Shown piece by piece: positions 1-9,464 of a stretch of DNA of 64,000 bases (position 1 is its first letter; each line of letters starts with the position of its first letter). A model generated the notes under the pieces. It saw only the letters and a list, made by a program, of their open reading frames with translations, was not told the origin of the DNA and did no database searches. A program made the position numbers and the translations under genes. The stretch is from Flavobacteriales bacterium (GTDB lineage Bacteria; Bacteroidota; Bacteroidia; Flavobacteriales_D; Crocinitomicaceae): NCBI GenBank assembly GCA_947497485.1, contig CANMHB010000002.1, forward strand, positions 221,859 to 285,858, read 5' to 3'.

Positions 1-725
1 ATATCAGAATCTAGTTCAACAAGTCTAAAACCAATATCTGGATATCCTTGATCGGCATAAAAGCCATAGCGACTGGAAACCTCTATTGGATCATTAAATT
101 TCATCCGAAAAGAACTACCAATCACCGACTTTCGTTTATACACTTTATGATCGGTAGACTTGTGTTGGTGAAAATATAAAAACGGAAATTCTTCAGGTTT
201 TTGAAAGTAAAAGAGATTCTCCTCAAAAGCATTCAATGTCCAGTCAAAGAGAAAACCAGATTCAGTTTCATTTATTTTTTTCTTGGCTTTTTTATTCATT
301 ATTAACCATTCGTGAATTGCCGGCAATCGATAATATTTATTCTGTTTCCCTGAGGTTTTTCTGTACCAAATTCCATAATTCATTGCGTTGTCATACGAAA
401 CACCTATTACAGGATAATTATCAAATTCGTTGGAATTAAGGTATTTTTCTTTCAAAGAATTTTGTTTGTCAAAATTTGGTAATTGACTTTCATAATATTC
501 CTTGGTAGAGTCTTTCAGAATTGAGTGGAGGTATTCTTTATACTGTTTGTAAGTAATTTGATCACTAATTCTAAAACCATACATAAATGTTTCTTTATCA
601 GAGCTCCTGCCCACTAGCGCATGCATGTTAATTTTTTGAGGACTGATTCTTACAAACTTAAGCTGCTGAGAAAGAGCGAACTGGCTAAAAACCAATAGTT
701 TCAGAAAACAAAAAAGGTACCTCAT
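1..725 (-). CDS. SUMF1/formylglycine-generating-enzyme-fold secreted protein, partial (3' end beyond window)
   Basis: An open minus-strand frame runs from an ATG at 723-725 off the left edge, giving about 241 codons with no stop. It begins with a signal peptide (MRYLFCFLKLLVFSQFALSQ). The rest has the pattern of the C-type-lectin-like SUMF1/GldK/GldJ domain: YPVIGVSYDNAMNY followed by W, then YRLPAIHEW, then DWTLNAF, and finally GYPDIGFRLVE near the edge. In this phylum such proteins include gliding/T9SS lipoproteins and uncharacterised relatives; I see no lipobox Cys, and catalytic residues cannot be judged. It is divergent from the gene at 870. A plus-strand frame at 236-439 is only its shadow. 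Confidence 0.8.
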   Translation of the reverse strand, partial: MRYLFCFLKLLVFSQFALSQQLKFVRISPQKINMHALVGRSSDKETFMYGFRISDQITYKQYKEYLHSILKDSTKEYYESQLPNFDKQNSLKEKYLNSNEFDNYPVIGVSYDNAMNYGIWYRKTSGKQNKYYRLPAIHEWLIMNKKAKKKINETESGFLFDWTLNAFEENLFYFQKPEEFPFLYFHQHKSTDHKVYKRKSVIGSSFRMKFNDPIEVSSRYGFYADQGYPDIGFRLVELDSD

Positions 726-869
726 TAGCTAATTATTGATTTGTTGTGGTTAAATGACCGAAACACAATAAGACATAATTGAAAAAATTAAATTCGTTAC
801 ATGCTTTCAACTTCTCACTCAATTTTTTTACAACAGAAAATAATTCATTGCATTTCTTAATTTTGAAAT

Positions 870-2498
870 ATGAAATTTTCGCTTATTCTATTGATTCATT
901 GTTTGTCCTTGATCGCTTATTCTCAGCGCAATCCAAAACCGAAACTAATCGTCGGAATTGTGGTAGACCAAATGTGTTATGATTATTTATACCGATTTCA
1001 GCCGCACTTTTCAAATGGAGGGTTCAATAAATTCTTAAAAAAAGGGCTAAACTGCCGAAATGTTGTTTACAATTACGTTCCAACGTACACAGGGCCAGGG
1101 CACGCCTCCATTTATACGGGCACAACACCGAGTAATCATGGAATCATTGGAAACGAGTGGTTTGACAAAGATTTATCAACTGTAGTAAATTGTGTTTCCG
1201 ATCCCAAATATGCTTCAGTTGGAACCAACTCTTCAGAGGGAAGGTGTTCGCCAAAAAATTTAAAAACGTTTACTATTACCGATCAATTAAAGCTCACATA
1301 TCCAAAATCCAAAGTTGTTTCCATGTCAATTAAGGATCGAAGTGCCATTCTACCCGGAGGGCATCTTAGCGATGGATCGTATTGGTTTGATTATTCATCA
1401 GGTAAATTTATTACAAGCGGATTTTTCGAAGAAAAACTACCGAGTTGGCTTGAAGATTTCAATCGTTTAAACAATGCTTCAACCTACACAAAAAAATGGG
1501 ATTTACTTTTTGATGAATCTTTCTATTCTTCCGCTGATGACTCTCCCTATGAAATGGTGCTTACTGGAAAAGAAAAACCAACCTTCCCTTATGATTTTCC
1601 AAATCTCAATGGTGGGACTTCTTATTTTACTTTGTCGCCTTTTGCCAACACTTTATTGACTGATTTGGCAATATCTTCTTTAGATGGTGAAAATTTAGGA
1701 AAAAGAGAAACGTGCGATTTTTTGACAATATCCTATTCTACTCCAGATATTTTGGGGCATTCTTTTGGACCTTATTCAAGAGAAATAGAAGATATGTATT
1801 ACCGGCTTGACCGCGAAATCGAACGGCTAATAAATACACTCGAAAAACGTTTTGGAAAAAAGAACATTGCTGTTTTTTTAACGGCAGATCACGCCGTTGT
1901 TCCCGTGCCTCAAATGCTTCAAGATTTATCACTTCCAGGCGGTTACATTTTCATGGATAATGTTTTAGCTTCCTTAAAAGACGCGTTGAGTTCTCATTAC
2001 AAACATAAAAAGGAATGGATTTTAACTGAAGAAAATCAACAGTTGTATCTAGATATTGAAAATATAACTAATGAAGGATTTAGTTTAAACGAGGTTACTA
2101 AGTTTTTAAAGGAAAATCTTCTAAAAATGGATGGAATTAAAGCAGCATTTACCCAAGAAGAATTAATTTACAATGTAGGTTTCGAAGATGAATGGAAAGC
2201 AATGGTTAGAAAAGGATATAACTACAACCGATCAGGTGAGGTGGTTTTCATAGTAGAACCTGGATATCTAACAAAATCGACCGATTTACCGAAAGCTCAT
2301 CAAGGAACTTCTCACGGATCTTCTTTTAATTATGATGCGCACGTGCCATTACTTTGGTATGGTTTAAACTGGGGGAAAAAGGAAGTTTTTACACCCTATG
2401 AAATTATTGACATCGCGCCAACCTTGGTTCATTTACTCAATTTACAAAGACCTGGAGCCATGACCGGAAAACCCATTATTGAGGTGCTAAAAAAATAA
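870..2498 (+). CDS. PafA-type alkaline phosphatase family protein (secreted)
   Basis: 542 residues with an N-terminal signal peptide (about 1-18). It belongs to the alkaline phosphatase/nucleotide pyrophosphatase superfamily and most resembles Flavobacterium-type PafA phosphate monoesterases. Visible motifs are VVDQM (metal ligand D33), PTYTGPGH with the likely nucleophile T74, GNEWF (N95), SIKDRSAILPGGH (K155 and R157, the PafA phosphate-contacting pair), STPDILGHSFGP (D and H ligands), TADHA, and a late HQGTSHG His. Spacing of D33, T74 and N95 equals that of PafA D38, T79 and N100. The protein is probably periplasmic and releases phosphate from monoesters. The aminotransferase gene follows after 3 bp, so they are probably co-transcribed. 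Confidence 0.88.
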   Translation: MKFSLILLIHCLSLIAYSQRNPKPKLIVGIVVDQMCYDYLYRFQPHFSNGGFNKFLKKGLNCRNVVYNYVPTYTGPGHASIYTGTTPSNHGIIGNEWFDKDLSTVVNCVSDPKYASVGTNSSEGRCSPKNLKTFTITDQLKLTYPKSKVVSMSIKDRSAILPGGHLSDGSYWFDYSSGKFITSGFFEEKLPSWLEDFNRLNNASTYTKKWDLLFDESFYSSADDSPYEMVLTGKEKPTFPYDFPNLNGGTSYFTLSPFANTLLTDLAISSLDGENLGKRETCDFLTISYSTPDILGHSFGPYSREIEDMYYRLDREIERLINTLEKRFGKKNIAVFLTADHAVVPVPQMLQDLSLPGGYIFMDNVLASLKDALSSHYKHKKEWILTEENQQLYLDIENITNEGFSLNEVTKFLKENLLKMDGIKAAFTQEELIYNVGFEDEWKAMVRKGYNYNRSGEVVFIVEPGYLTKSTDLPKAHQGTSHGSSFNYDAHVPLLWYGLNWGKKEVFTPYEIIDIAPTLVHLLNLQRPGAMTGKPIIEVLKK

Positions 2499-2501
2499 TT
2501 T

Positions 2502-3692
2502 ATGCTCGAGAAAACCTTCTTTTTGAATCACCTGGGGCAGACGAATGAACATCCGTTTTTAATTGAGGTTGAAAGAGCTAACGGAATCTATATTTACGAC
2601 AAATCGGGCAAAGCCTATATGGATATGATATCAGGTGTTTCAGTCAACAATATCGGACATCGACACCCGAAAGTTATTCAAGCCATTCAAATTCAATTGG
2701 AAAAGTACTTGCATGTGATGGTTTACGGTGAATTCGTTCAGGATGCTCAAAATGAAATGGCAAAGGAACTTGTCGAAATTCTACCCGAAAAATTGAATTG
2801 TGTATACGCTGTTAATTCAGGAACCGAGGCCATAGAGGCCGCACTTAAACTAGCTAAACGCTATACGGGCAGAACGGAACTCGTTTCTTTTCGTGGATCT
2901 TATCATGGAAGTACGCATGGATCGATGAGCGTTTCAGGGAATGAAGTAAAAAAACAAGCGTATCGGCCGCTTATTCCAGACGTTCGTTTTCTTGGATTCA
3001 ATGACGAGGAAATGTTGATTCAGATAACGGATAAAACAGCAGGAGTTATTATCGAAACTGTTCAAGGTGATGCAGGTGTTCGTATTCCAAATCTGAAATT
3101 CATGCAAGCTTTGAGGGACCGATGCAACAAAGTTGGAGCTCAACTTATTTTTGATGAAATCCAATGTGGAATGGGAAGAACAGGGAAAATTTTCGCCTTT
3201 GAACATTTTGGAGTAGTTCCCGATATTTTAACTCTTGGCAAGGCTTTAGGCGGAGGTATGCCGATTGGCGCGCTTGTCTCTTCTAAAGAAAAAATGCATG
3301 TGTTTACCAATAATCCTATGTTGGGACACATCACAACTTTTGGCGGACATCCTGTTAATTGCGCTGCAGCTAGTGCATTTTTAAAAGTTCTGAAAACTGA
3401 AATTGATTGGGATGAAGTCGAACGATTGGGAGCACTTCTGGAAAAAATAATTTCTCAAAGCCAAGAAATCAAAGCTATTCGTAGAATTGGAATGATGTTC
3501 GCATTTGACATGGAATCGTCAGAACGTGTTGCTAAAGTTGTCGAAAAATGTTTGGAAAAAGGGTTGATTACCTTTTGGTTTTTATCACATCCATATAGTT
3601 TTCGCTTGTCTCCACCGCTGAATATTTCAGAGCAGGAGATTATTCAGGCCGGAAAGTTGATCCTAGAAGCAATTCGTGAGACGCAAGCATAA
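2502..3692 (+). CDS. class III PLP-dependent aminotransferase (acetylornithine/ornithine type)
   Basis: 396 residues, a full-length fold-type I class III aminotransferase. VNSGTEAIEAALKLA (about 104-118) binds the cofactor phosphate, IFDEIQCGMGRTG carries the PLP Asp (D218), and LTLGKALGGGMPIGA carries the Schiff-base Lys (K247). Family members use acetylornithine, ornithine, 4-aminobutyrate or related omega-amino donors; the sequence alone does not settle the substrate, and no arginine-biosynthesis genes are adjacent. Its ATG lies 3 bp after the phosphatase stop. It converges on a lipoprotein gene across a shared hairpin terminator. Confidence 0.85.
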   Translation: MLEKTFFLNHLGQTNEHPFLIEVERANGIYIYDKSGKAYMDMISGVSVNNIGHRHPKVIQAIQIQLEKYLHVMVYGEFVQDAQNEMAKELVEILPEKLNCVYAVNSGTEAIEAALKLAKRYTGRTELVSFRGSYHGSTHGSMSVSGNEVKKQAYRPLIPDVRFLGFNDEEMLIQITDKTAGVIIETVQGDAGVRIPNLKFMQALRDRCNKVGAQLIFDEIQCGMGRTGKIFAFEHFGVVPDILTLGKALGGGMPIGALVSSKEKMHVFTNNPMLGHITTFGGHPVNCAAASAFLKVLKTEIDWDEVERLGALLEKIISQSQEIKAIRRIGMMFAFDMESSERVAKVVEKCLEKGLITFWFLSHPYSFRLSPPLNISEQEIIQAGKLILEAIRETQA

Positions 3693-3697
3693 TAAAA

Positions 3698-3725
3698 AAG
3701 GGTTGCATCAAAAGACACAACCCTT
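3698..3725. terminator. bidirectional hairpin terminator
   Basis: Inverted repeat aagggttg / caaccctt (3698-3705 and 3718-3725) with a 12-nt loop, preceded by an A-run. It lies between the convergent aminotransferase and lipoprotein genes. On the minus strand the A-run becomes the U-tract, so it suits termination of the 3746-4144 gene best. Confidence 0.6.
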
Positions 3726-3745
3726 CCAACTTAACTTAATTAAGC

Positions 3746-4144
3746 TTACTTTTTAGAATATTTATTGATATCGCCATCCGCATCTTTAAACCAAAGATCC
3801 TTATTTGTTAAGCGATAAATTGGATCCGTGGTATTAACACTCCCATTTATTGTCGTTGTAATTGCAGTTTTGTCATCATTAAATTCCCAGGTTCCAGTCG
3901 ATGAAAAACCAATGTAATTAGATGTATAAGCCCCATCTTTTTCAAAAGTTAGAACAATTGTTCCTGGATCAATTGTGATTACGTTTCCATTGGAATATTC
4001 AATAGATGATGCTTCCCAAGTTCCACTTAAACGACCTTTTTTAGTGGCAAGCGAAAAACCAGGACCTCCTTCATACTTCCCGCATGCACTGAATAGAAAA
4101 AGAGCACTAAGACTCCCTAAAATAAATTTACTAATTGCTTTCAT
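3746..4144 (-). CDS. small lipocalin-like lipoprotein, unknown function
   Basis: 132 residues. It has a lipoprotein signal peptide ending in LFLFSACGK with Cys21 as the probable lipidated residue. The mature part has the look of the small Bacteroidota lipocalin-like family: GRLSGTWEASSIEY near the N-terminus, then alternating strands with TIVLTFEKDGAY and GTWEFNDDKTAI. This SGTW...F...G.Y...GTW pattern recurs in the 42278-42643 protein in weaker form. Function is unknown; it is probably an envelope protein. Confidence 0.7.
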   Translation of the reverse strand: MKAISKFILGSLSALFLFSACGKYEGGPGFSLATKKGRLSGTWEASSIEYSNGNVITIDPGTIVLTFEKDGAYTSNYIGFSSTGTWEFNDDKTAITTTINGSVNTTDPIYRLTNKDLWFKDADGDINKYSKK

Positions 4145-4193
4145 TCTTTTATAAATTTTAAGTTGGGCAAATATATTTAAAAAATCAATTTAC

Positions 4194-4226
4194 TTGAGAT
4201 TAAAATAATCGAAAGAAGTATCTTTG
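4194..4226 (+). promoter_or_regulatory. Bacteroidota-type promoter for metF
   Basis: TATCTTTG at 4219-4226 matches the -7 consensus TAnnTTTG, with TTG at 4194-4196 upstream (22-nt spacer) as a -33 element. It overlaps a possible TTG start codon at 4224, so it argues for translation starting at the ATG at 4245. Confidence 0.55.
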
Positions 4227-4244
4227 TCATCCTCGAAAACTAAA

Positions 4245-5195
4245 ATGAAAGTTACTGAACATATTAAAGAAGCGAAGGAAACGCTTTTTTCATTCGAAAT
4301 CCTACCTCCTTTGAAAGGAAAGAGTATTCAGTCAATCTATGACGGAATAGACCCTTTAATGGAGTTCAAGCCAAAATTTGTGAATGTAACCTATCACCGT
4401 GAAGAGTTCATTTACAAAGAGCGTGAAAATGGTTTACTTGAAAAAATTGCCATCAGAAAACGACCGGGAACAGTCGGTATTTGTGCTGCAATTATGAACA
4501 AATATCAAGTTGACGCCGTTCCGCATCTGATTTGTGGAGGATTTAGCAGAGAAGAAACTGAAAATGCATTAATTGACCTACAATTTTTAGGTATTGACAA
4601 TGTTTTAGCACTTCGAGGAGATTCAATTAAAACGGAAAGTTCATTTAGGCCTCATCCAGATGGACATGCCTTTGCAGAAAATTTGATTCACCAGATTTCT
4701 GATATGAATAAAGGCAACTATATGATGGATGATGTGCAACTTGAACCCACAGACTTCTGTATTGGTGCCGCTGGTTACCCAGAAAAGCATTTTGAAGCGA
4801 TGAATTTAGCGTTTGATTTACAGAACCTTAAACGTAAGGTGGATGCCGGTGCTGAATATATTGTTACCCAAATGTTTTTTGATAACAAAAAGTTTTTTTC
4901 ATTTGTTGAAGAATGCAGAAAAATTGGAATCGCTGTTCCCATTATTCCAGGTTTGAAACCGATTAAAAACCTAACTCATATTTCTTTCTTACCTAAATTT
5001 TTCCATATCGATTATCCAATTGAATTGTCAAGCGAACTTTTAAAATGCAAAGACAATAAATCAGTAGAACAGGTTGGAATTGAATGGGGAATTCAGCAAT
5101 CCAAGGAGCTTAAGGCGGCAGGGGTTCCATGCATTCATTACTACACAATGTCAAATTCTTCTTCGGTTAAAAAAATCGCGAAGCAAGTCTTTTAA
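4245..5195 (+). CDS. metF: methylenetetrahydrofolate reductase
   Basis: 316 residues from the ATG at 4245. The enzyme reduces 5,10-methylene-THF to 5-methyl-THF using FAD, supplying methyl groups for methionine. The N-terminal LFSFEILPP motif carries the conserved catalytic Glu (E18). VNVTYH, LALRGDS (FAD contact), AGYPEKH and YIVTQMFFD are characteristic of the family and in the usual order. A longer in-frame reading from a TTG at 4224 would overlap the promoter and is unlikely. The next gene begins 7 bp downstream. Confidence 0.93.
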   Translation: MKVTEHIKEAKETLFSFEILPPLKGKSIQSIYDGIDPLMEFKPKFVNVTYHREEFIYKERENGLLEKIAIRKRPGTVGICAAIMNKYQVDAVPHLICGGFSREETENALIDLQFLGIDNVLALRGDSIKTESSFRPHPDGHAFAENLIHQISDMNKGNYMMDDVQLEPTDFCIGAAGYPEKHFEAMNLAFDLQNLKRKVDAGAEYIVTQMFFDNKKFFSFVEECRKIGIAVPIIPGLKPIKNLTHISFLPKFFHIDYPIELSSELLKCKDNKSVEQVGIEWGIQQSKELKAAGVPCIHYYTMSNSSSVKKIAKQVF

Positions 5196-5202
5196 AAGCA
5201 AT

Positions 5203-5739
5203 ATGAGAACTATTATCTTACTCTTTCTTTTATTTTCAATTTCAAATGTTGCTTTTTCTCAAGGATTGAAATTGAAAAACGCACTTGTTATTGGTCAATT
5301 CGATAAGCCAGAAGACCGCTATGCTATTGAGGTCAATGTTACAGAATTACTTAATAATATGGGTATAAAAGCATCGCCTTCTTTAAATTTATTAAAGCAA
5401 GGTACGTCTGCTGTGAACCTAGTTACGGATTCAATTAAACAAGTGATTGCTGCGAAGGGTTTTGATACGTATTTAATCGTGAATGTCCGTGGTTATGACC
5501 GAAAATTCAAACCTTCGGTTACCAAATTAACCTTAGAGGAAGCGCTTAATATGGCGAGTATTTACCATATATACCGAGATGAAGCTACTTCGGTAAGTTT
5601 TGAGTTTACTTTTTTTAGAAATAACGAGGTGGTTTATCGTGATGTATTGCGCTGCGGAAATGTTTCAAACCGCGATTCTGTTATCAAAAAATTTAGAAAA
5701 AAACTTCCCAAACAAGTTCAAAAGCACTGGATGAATTAA
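5203..5739 (+). CDS. secreted protein of unknown function
   Basis: 178 residues from the ATG at 5203, chosen because it gives a clean signal peptide (MRTIILLFLLFSISNVAFSQ); the frame is open further upstream but overlaps metF. The mature part starts LKNALVIGQFDKPEDRYAIE and alternates strands and helices, with a basic C-terminus. Its opening resembles periplasmic nucleotide-like or LPP20/DUF4136-type folds, but I do not recognise a family. It lies 7 bp after metF and overlaps the convergent gene by 4 bp. Confidence 0.65.
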   Translation: MRTIILLFLLFSISNVAFSQGLKLKNALVIGQFDKPEDRYAIEVNVTELLNNMGIKASPSLNLLKQGTSAVNLVTDSIKQVIAAKGFDTYLIVNVRGYDRKFKPSVTKLTLEEALNMASIYHIYRDEATSVSFEFTFFRNNEVVYRDVLRCGNVSNRDSVIKKFRKKLPKQVQKHWMN

Positions 5740-6620
5740 TTTCCCATTCGGAATTTCTTGTCATACTCAGCGTCTTGAGAATCGCCATAAGCACCACATT
5801 TTGGCGTTCGCTCAAATAGTTTAATAAATTTAATTTGCGCCTGAACTGGCCAATATTGAGATGAGAACCAGTCCATTCGAGCATTTAATCCATTCCATTG
5901 ATAAAGACCTAAAATTGGCAATTGAACTCCTGGAACCATCATCCAAGCGCGATTCAATCGTATTCCAACGCCAAGTGAATAATGCAACTGGAGCATAAGT
6001 GGTTTTTGAAATTCTAAAGGTTGCTTGTAGTCTGTAAAACCATTGGTGTAACTTGTATCGCCAGGAAATAGATTGTAGTCAAAATTCAAACCTAAACTTT
6101 GATCAATGAAGTATTTTCGGGCTTTATCAATTTTCTTTTTACCAAAATAAACAAGCGTATGCGCGGAAATTCGGCCAAATAAATAACCGTTTTTAAATTC
6201 TCCAGTGCCTGTCTGGGTAGAAACAACATCGCCTAAAGCATTTTTAATGGTTATTGTAGTTGATTCCTCTCCAGAATATTGCCGATAACCCACACCCCAA
6301 TCAACGTAATCCAAAATTCTACTTTTTTTCAAGAACCCTATTGGGATTCCTTTCCATTTTGGAAAATGTACCATTCCAAACTCTGCGAAAAAACCAAAAT
6401 TACTTCTTGGAGTAATTTTATAGTCTCCTCTGACGCCATTATTATCTGAAATTAAACCTGATATAGGTTTTGAAGTCAATAAATAAGTTGGGCCAAAAGC
6501 AAATTGAATTCCGTCGTTTGTTACCATAATGTAATCATTCCCTTTTGATCCCTTTTTGAAACCACCTTGTCCGAATGAAAATCCAGAAATCAATAGAAAA
6601 ACAAATAAAATCCGATACAT
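5736..6620 (-). CDS. predicted outer-membrane beta-barrel protein, unknown function
   Basis: 294 residues with a signal peptide (MYRILFVFLLISGFSFGQ). The mature sequence is rich in alternating polar/aromatic strands such as FGFFAEFGMVHF, LMLQLHYSLGVGI and QAQIKFIKLF, as in small outer-membrane barrels. No family is recognised. It lies 3 bp downstream of kmo on the same strand, so the two may be co-transcribed, but I have no functional link. Confidence 0.6.
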   Translation of the reverse strand: MYRILFVFLLISGFSFGQGGFKKGSKGNDYIMVTNDGIQFAFGPTYLLTSKPISGLISDNNGVRGDYKITPRSNFGFFAEFGMVHFPKWKGIPIGFLKKSRILDYVDWGVGYRQYSGEESTTITIKNALGDVVSTQTGTGEFKNGYLFGRISAHTLVYFGKKKIDKARKYFIDQSLGLNFDYNLFPGDTSYTNGFTDYKQPLEFQKPLMLQLHYSLGVGIRLNRAWMMVPGVQLPILGLYQWNGLNARMDWFSSQYWPVQAQIKFIKLFERTPKCGAYGDSQDAEYDKKFRMGN

Positions 6621-6622
6621 AA

Positions 6623-7984
6623 TTAAAAATTAAAATCCTGACTTAATTCCAACATTCGATTCATCACTTGTTCATTGTCCCAATTTTTTTCAATTTCAGG
6701 CATTTCCATAATCTGATCCATGATTTCATTCTGCAACTGCCCTTGTTTGTAAGCAACGCTGTAGCGAATATTACTAAAAGTCACTTGAGAATATAACGGC
6801 AACCATTTATTTGGGTACAATTCACTGAATTTTGCTTCGATTTTCTTTCTTAATAAAAAGTCAGGATCAGCCACATAATCGCGCATTACATAATAATTAT
6901 CAAGAGATAAATCCTGAAGTGCATCGCCATCCGGTTTTCGCGTGAGGCTATATTCAGCAAAAATTTTATCCCAATCTTCATTGTGTTTTTGCATCAATCC
7001 CCATAGAACAGTGCAATCTTCAAACCCAGCATTCATTCCCTGGCCATAAAACGGAACGGTAGCATGAGCAGCATCTCCCATTAGCGCGACTTTTCCTTTA
7101 GTCCACGGATAACAACGAATAATTGCAAGATTTGAAAGCGGATGGTCTTCCCATGCATCAGCGATGTTTGGCATCATTTCGTAGAAATCAGGAAAAATCG
7201 TTTTGAAAAAGTTGTTAACTGCTTCTTTGGAATTTAATTTATCGAACGAAAATTCATCATTTTCATGCGGCATAAACAGAGTACATGTAAATGATCCGTC
7301 TTCATTTGCTAATGCGATGAGCATAAAACGTCCGCGAGGCCATATATGTAAGGCGTTTTTGTCCATTGGATATGACCCATCTGGATTTGCTGGTAGGAGC
7401 AATTCGCGGTATCCATCAGCAATGTAATTTTGACTGTATTGAAAGCGATCTAATTTCTGCATTGCATTGTAGCGCACAGCTGAAAAAGCACCATCTGCAG
7501 CAAAAATCAAGTTGGCTTGGACTTTAAACTCTTCGCCCGTAATTGAATTTTTAAGAAAAGCTATTCCATTCTTCAAATCAACGTTTTTACATTCGGTATT
7601 GTAATGTATGGTTGCATTTCCGTGTTTCTCAGCAATGTCCATCATTTTGGCATTTATCTTTCCTCTGGAAACCGAAAAAATGGCTTGATCCTCTTTTCCG
7701 TATTGCTGATACGTTAGTTTTCCCTCTATGTCATGCATCATACGACCATACATTGGAATGGCGATTTCGCGAATTTCATCACCAACACCCACCGCATCTA
7801 AAGCTGTCCATCCTCTTACAGAAAGTGCAAGATTTATCGATTTTCCAGCTGAAATCTCGGCTTTGCGAATATCTGGTCGACGCTCGTAGATGGTGACACT
7901 ATAACCTGCTTTCGATAAGTAAACGGCCCACAAGGAACCAACTAAACCAGCTCCGATAATAATTACTTCTTTGTTTTTTTCCAT
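6623..7984 (-). CDS. kmo: kynurenine 3-monooxygenase (FAD-dependent)
   Basis: 453 residues, the usual KMO length. It has the Rossmann GAGLVG (11-16) with the downstream acidic YERRPDIRK, the FAD motif AADGAFSAVR in the middle, and GDAAHATVPFYGQGMNAGFED, the KMO-type GD motif. The INLALSVRGWTALDAVG stretch is typical of KMO rather than of other class A flavin monooxygenases. It hydroxylates L-kynurenine in tryptophan degradation or de novo NAD synthesis. No other kynurenine-pathway gene lies in the window. Confidence 0.92.
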   Translation of the reverse strand: MEKNKEVIIIGAGLVGSLWAVYLSKAGYSVTIYERRPDIRKAEISAGKSINLALSVRGWTALDAVGVGDEIREIAIPMYGRMMHDIEGKLTYQQYGKEDQAIFSVSRGKINAKMMDIAEKHGNATIHYNTECKNVDLKNGIAFLKNSITGEEFKVQANLIFAADGAFSAVRYNAMQKLDRFQYSQNYIADGYRELLLPANPDGSYPMDKNALHIWPRGRFMLIALANEDGSFTCTLFMPHENDEFSFDKLNSKEAVNNFFKTIFPDFYEMMPNIADAWEDHPLSNLAIIRCYPWTKGKVALMGDAAHATVPFYGQGMNAGFEDCTVLWGLMQKHNEDWDKIFAEYSLTRKPDGDALQDLSLDNYYVMRDYVADPDFLLRKKIEAKFSELYPNKWLPLYSQVTFSNIRYSVAYKQGQLQNEIMDQIMEMPEIEKNWDNEQVMNRMLELSQDFNF

Positions 7985-8117
7985 GGAATCGATGTATCAA
8001 TAAAATGATAACAACAAATGTAAATAGAAAGTTTTAAATCGATTTTTTATAACTCAGCCAATTTTTCGGGAACAACCAAAATAGATGAAATCGATTTTTA
8101 ACAACTCGAAATTTGTG

Positions 8118-8125
8118 TATATTTG
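8118..8125 (+). promoter_or_regulatory. -7 promoter element (TATATTTG)
   Basis: TATATTTG matches the Bacteroidota -7 consensus 21 bp upstream of the ATG at 8147. A poor -33 candidate (TTTT near 8094) lies about 20 bp upstream. Confidence 0.45.
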
Positions 8126-8146
8126 TTGTAAATCAAATCTTAAACC

Positions 8147-8614
8147 ATGAATTATTCACAGATTTTAATTGCGTTATCATTTTTTATAATTTTTTCATGT
8201 CAAGAAAAGAAGGCAGAGGATAGCGGTGCAGCGGACCTTAATAAACAAAAAGAAGAACTTTTAAGACAAAAAGAAGAGTTATTAGAGGAAAAAGCTAAAA
8301 TGCTAGAGGAAGCAGAAAAATCGTCAGAAAAACCCAAAAAAGAAGAAAAAATTGCAAAACCCAAGTTTACTGACATGCGAGGCAACGCTTGTTTAATTGG
8401 AGAATGGTACTTTGCTCAAATAAATGACCAAGACGGATACACGAATCTTCGTAAATCTCCTTCTGCTTCATCAGCAATTGTAGCACAAATAAATGATGGC
8501 GAAGAATTTCAAGTATTAATTACCAATGAAAACTGGCTCCGAGCAGTAGCACCAGATGGAACAGAGGGTTATATTTCTGCCAATCGGGTAAATCCTATGT
8601 ATATTGGGCAATAA
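8147..8614 (+). CDS. lipoprotein with coiled coil and bacterial SH3 domain
   Basis: 155 residues. The lipoprotein signal ends in FIIFSCQEK (Cys18). Residues about 30-70 form a highly charged Glu/Lys heptad region (KQKEELLRQKEELLEEKAKM), a coiled coil. The C-terminal 60 residues are an SH3b-type domain: GYTNLRKSPSASSAIVAQI, DGEEFQVL, NWLRAVAPDGTEGYISANRV. SH3b domains often bind peptidoglycan, so an envelope-anchored cell-wall role is plausible but inferred. It converges with recO. Confidence 0.75.
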   Translation: MNYSQILIALSFFIIFSCQEKKAEDSGAADLNKQKEELLRQKEELLEEKAKMLEEAEKSSEKPKKEEKIAKPKFTDMRGNACLIGEWYFAQINDQDGYTNLRKSPSASSAIVAQINDGEEFQVLITNENWLRAVAPDGTEGYISANRVNPMYIGQ

Positions 8615-8641
8615 TAATTTCGGGGAATTTCTTATCTTACT

Positions 8642-9322
8642 TTAATTATAAAGCGTCTCTCTAATTATTTTTATTGAATTATCAATATTGAAATTAGGGA
8701 AGTGAAGTTTACAATAGTCCAATAAAATTAAAAGTGCTTTTTGAGCGGTGGATTTGTCAAACAAATATTCTTGACCAACGAATGAGAAATAAATCAACTT
8801 AACAGCCTGCTCATCGTATTGGGTTTTTTGGTGAGTAAAGCGGCCGGATTTTAAATCAAAACCACTCGGTTCGTTTTGTTCATTTAGCGGCGAAAAGCCA
8901 AGTTGTTTAATCAAGTCTGTAAGAAAAGTAATTGGAAACAAGATTAATTCATCAAGGCTTTCAAGAAGTAAAATGCGGTCTCTAATAAAAGTAAATAGTT
9001 CTGTATCTGGCTGCTCCGTTTTCAACGTTTGACTCAATGTGTCAACCACAAAAAAACTTAAAATCAACTTTTGAGGATTCGAATAAATATCCGTTAAAGT
9101 GACCGCCATTTCTAACGAATTAATGATTCCAAGATTTGATTCCGGGCGTTTGAAATAAACTATTTCATAGATTCCCAATTGAAAAATTGCCAATTTTTTC
9201 TTCTTTGCGCCTTTGAAAATGAAAGATATTAAGCCGTTTTCCTCCGTGTAAAATGAGAGAATCAAACTACTTTCTGAATAGTTCTTTTTACCAATCAATA
9301 TCCCGAGCGACTTTTGTTTCAT
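8642..9322 (-). CDS. recO: DNA repair protein RecO
   Basis: 226 residues. The N-terminal OB-fold has the RecO signature GILIGKKNYSESSLILSFYT, followed by GLISFIFKGAKKKK. The helical C-terminal domain contains FLTDLIKQLGFSP and FDLKSGRF. RecO loads RecA on SSB-coated single-stranded DNA in the RecFOR pathway. The Cys-rich zinc site seen in some RecO proteins is absent, as in many Bacteroidota members. It stands alone. Confidence 0.85.
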   Translation of the reverse strand: MKQKSLGILIGKKNYSESSLILSFYTEENGLISFIFKGAKKKKLAIFQLGIYEIVYFKRPESNLGIINSLEMAVTLTDIYSNPQKLILSFFVVDTLSQTLKTEQPDTELFTFIRDRILLLESLDELILFPITFLTDLIKQLGFSPLNEQNEPSGFDLKSGRFTHQKTQYDEQAVKLIYFSFVGQEYLFDKSTAQKALLILLDYCKLHFPNFNIDNSIKIIRETLYN

Positions 9323-9464
9323 TCTTAATCAGTCAAATGTATTTATTATTTCTTCAAACTAAATTTCTTCTGTTTCACTTTCGTTAAAGACGATTCACAT
9401 ATAGTTTTATTAACATAAAGATTCTAAGATTTTGTTGTAAAATTTATAACTTTAGAAAACATTT

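Noticed and set aside
236..439. Plus-strand 67-codon frame
   Set aside because: It lies antisense inside the partial SUMF1-fold gene, which shows clear family motifs.
4224..4244. Upstream TTG start for metF
   Set aside because: A -7 promoter element overlaps this codon; the ATG at 4245 fits the family N-terminus.
5074..5202. N-terminal extension of the 5203 gene
   Set aside because: It overlaps metF in another frame, and the ATG at 5203 gives a clean signal peptide.
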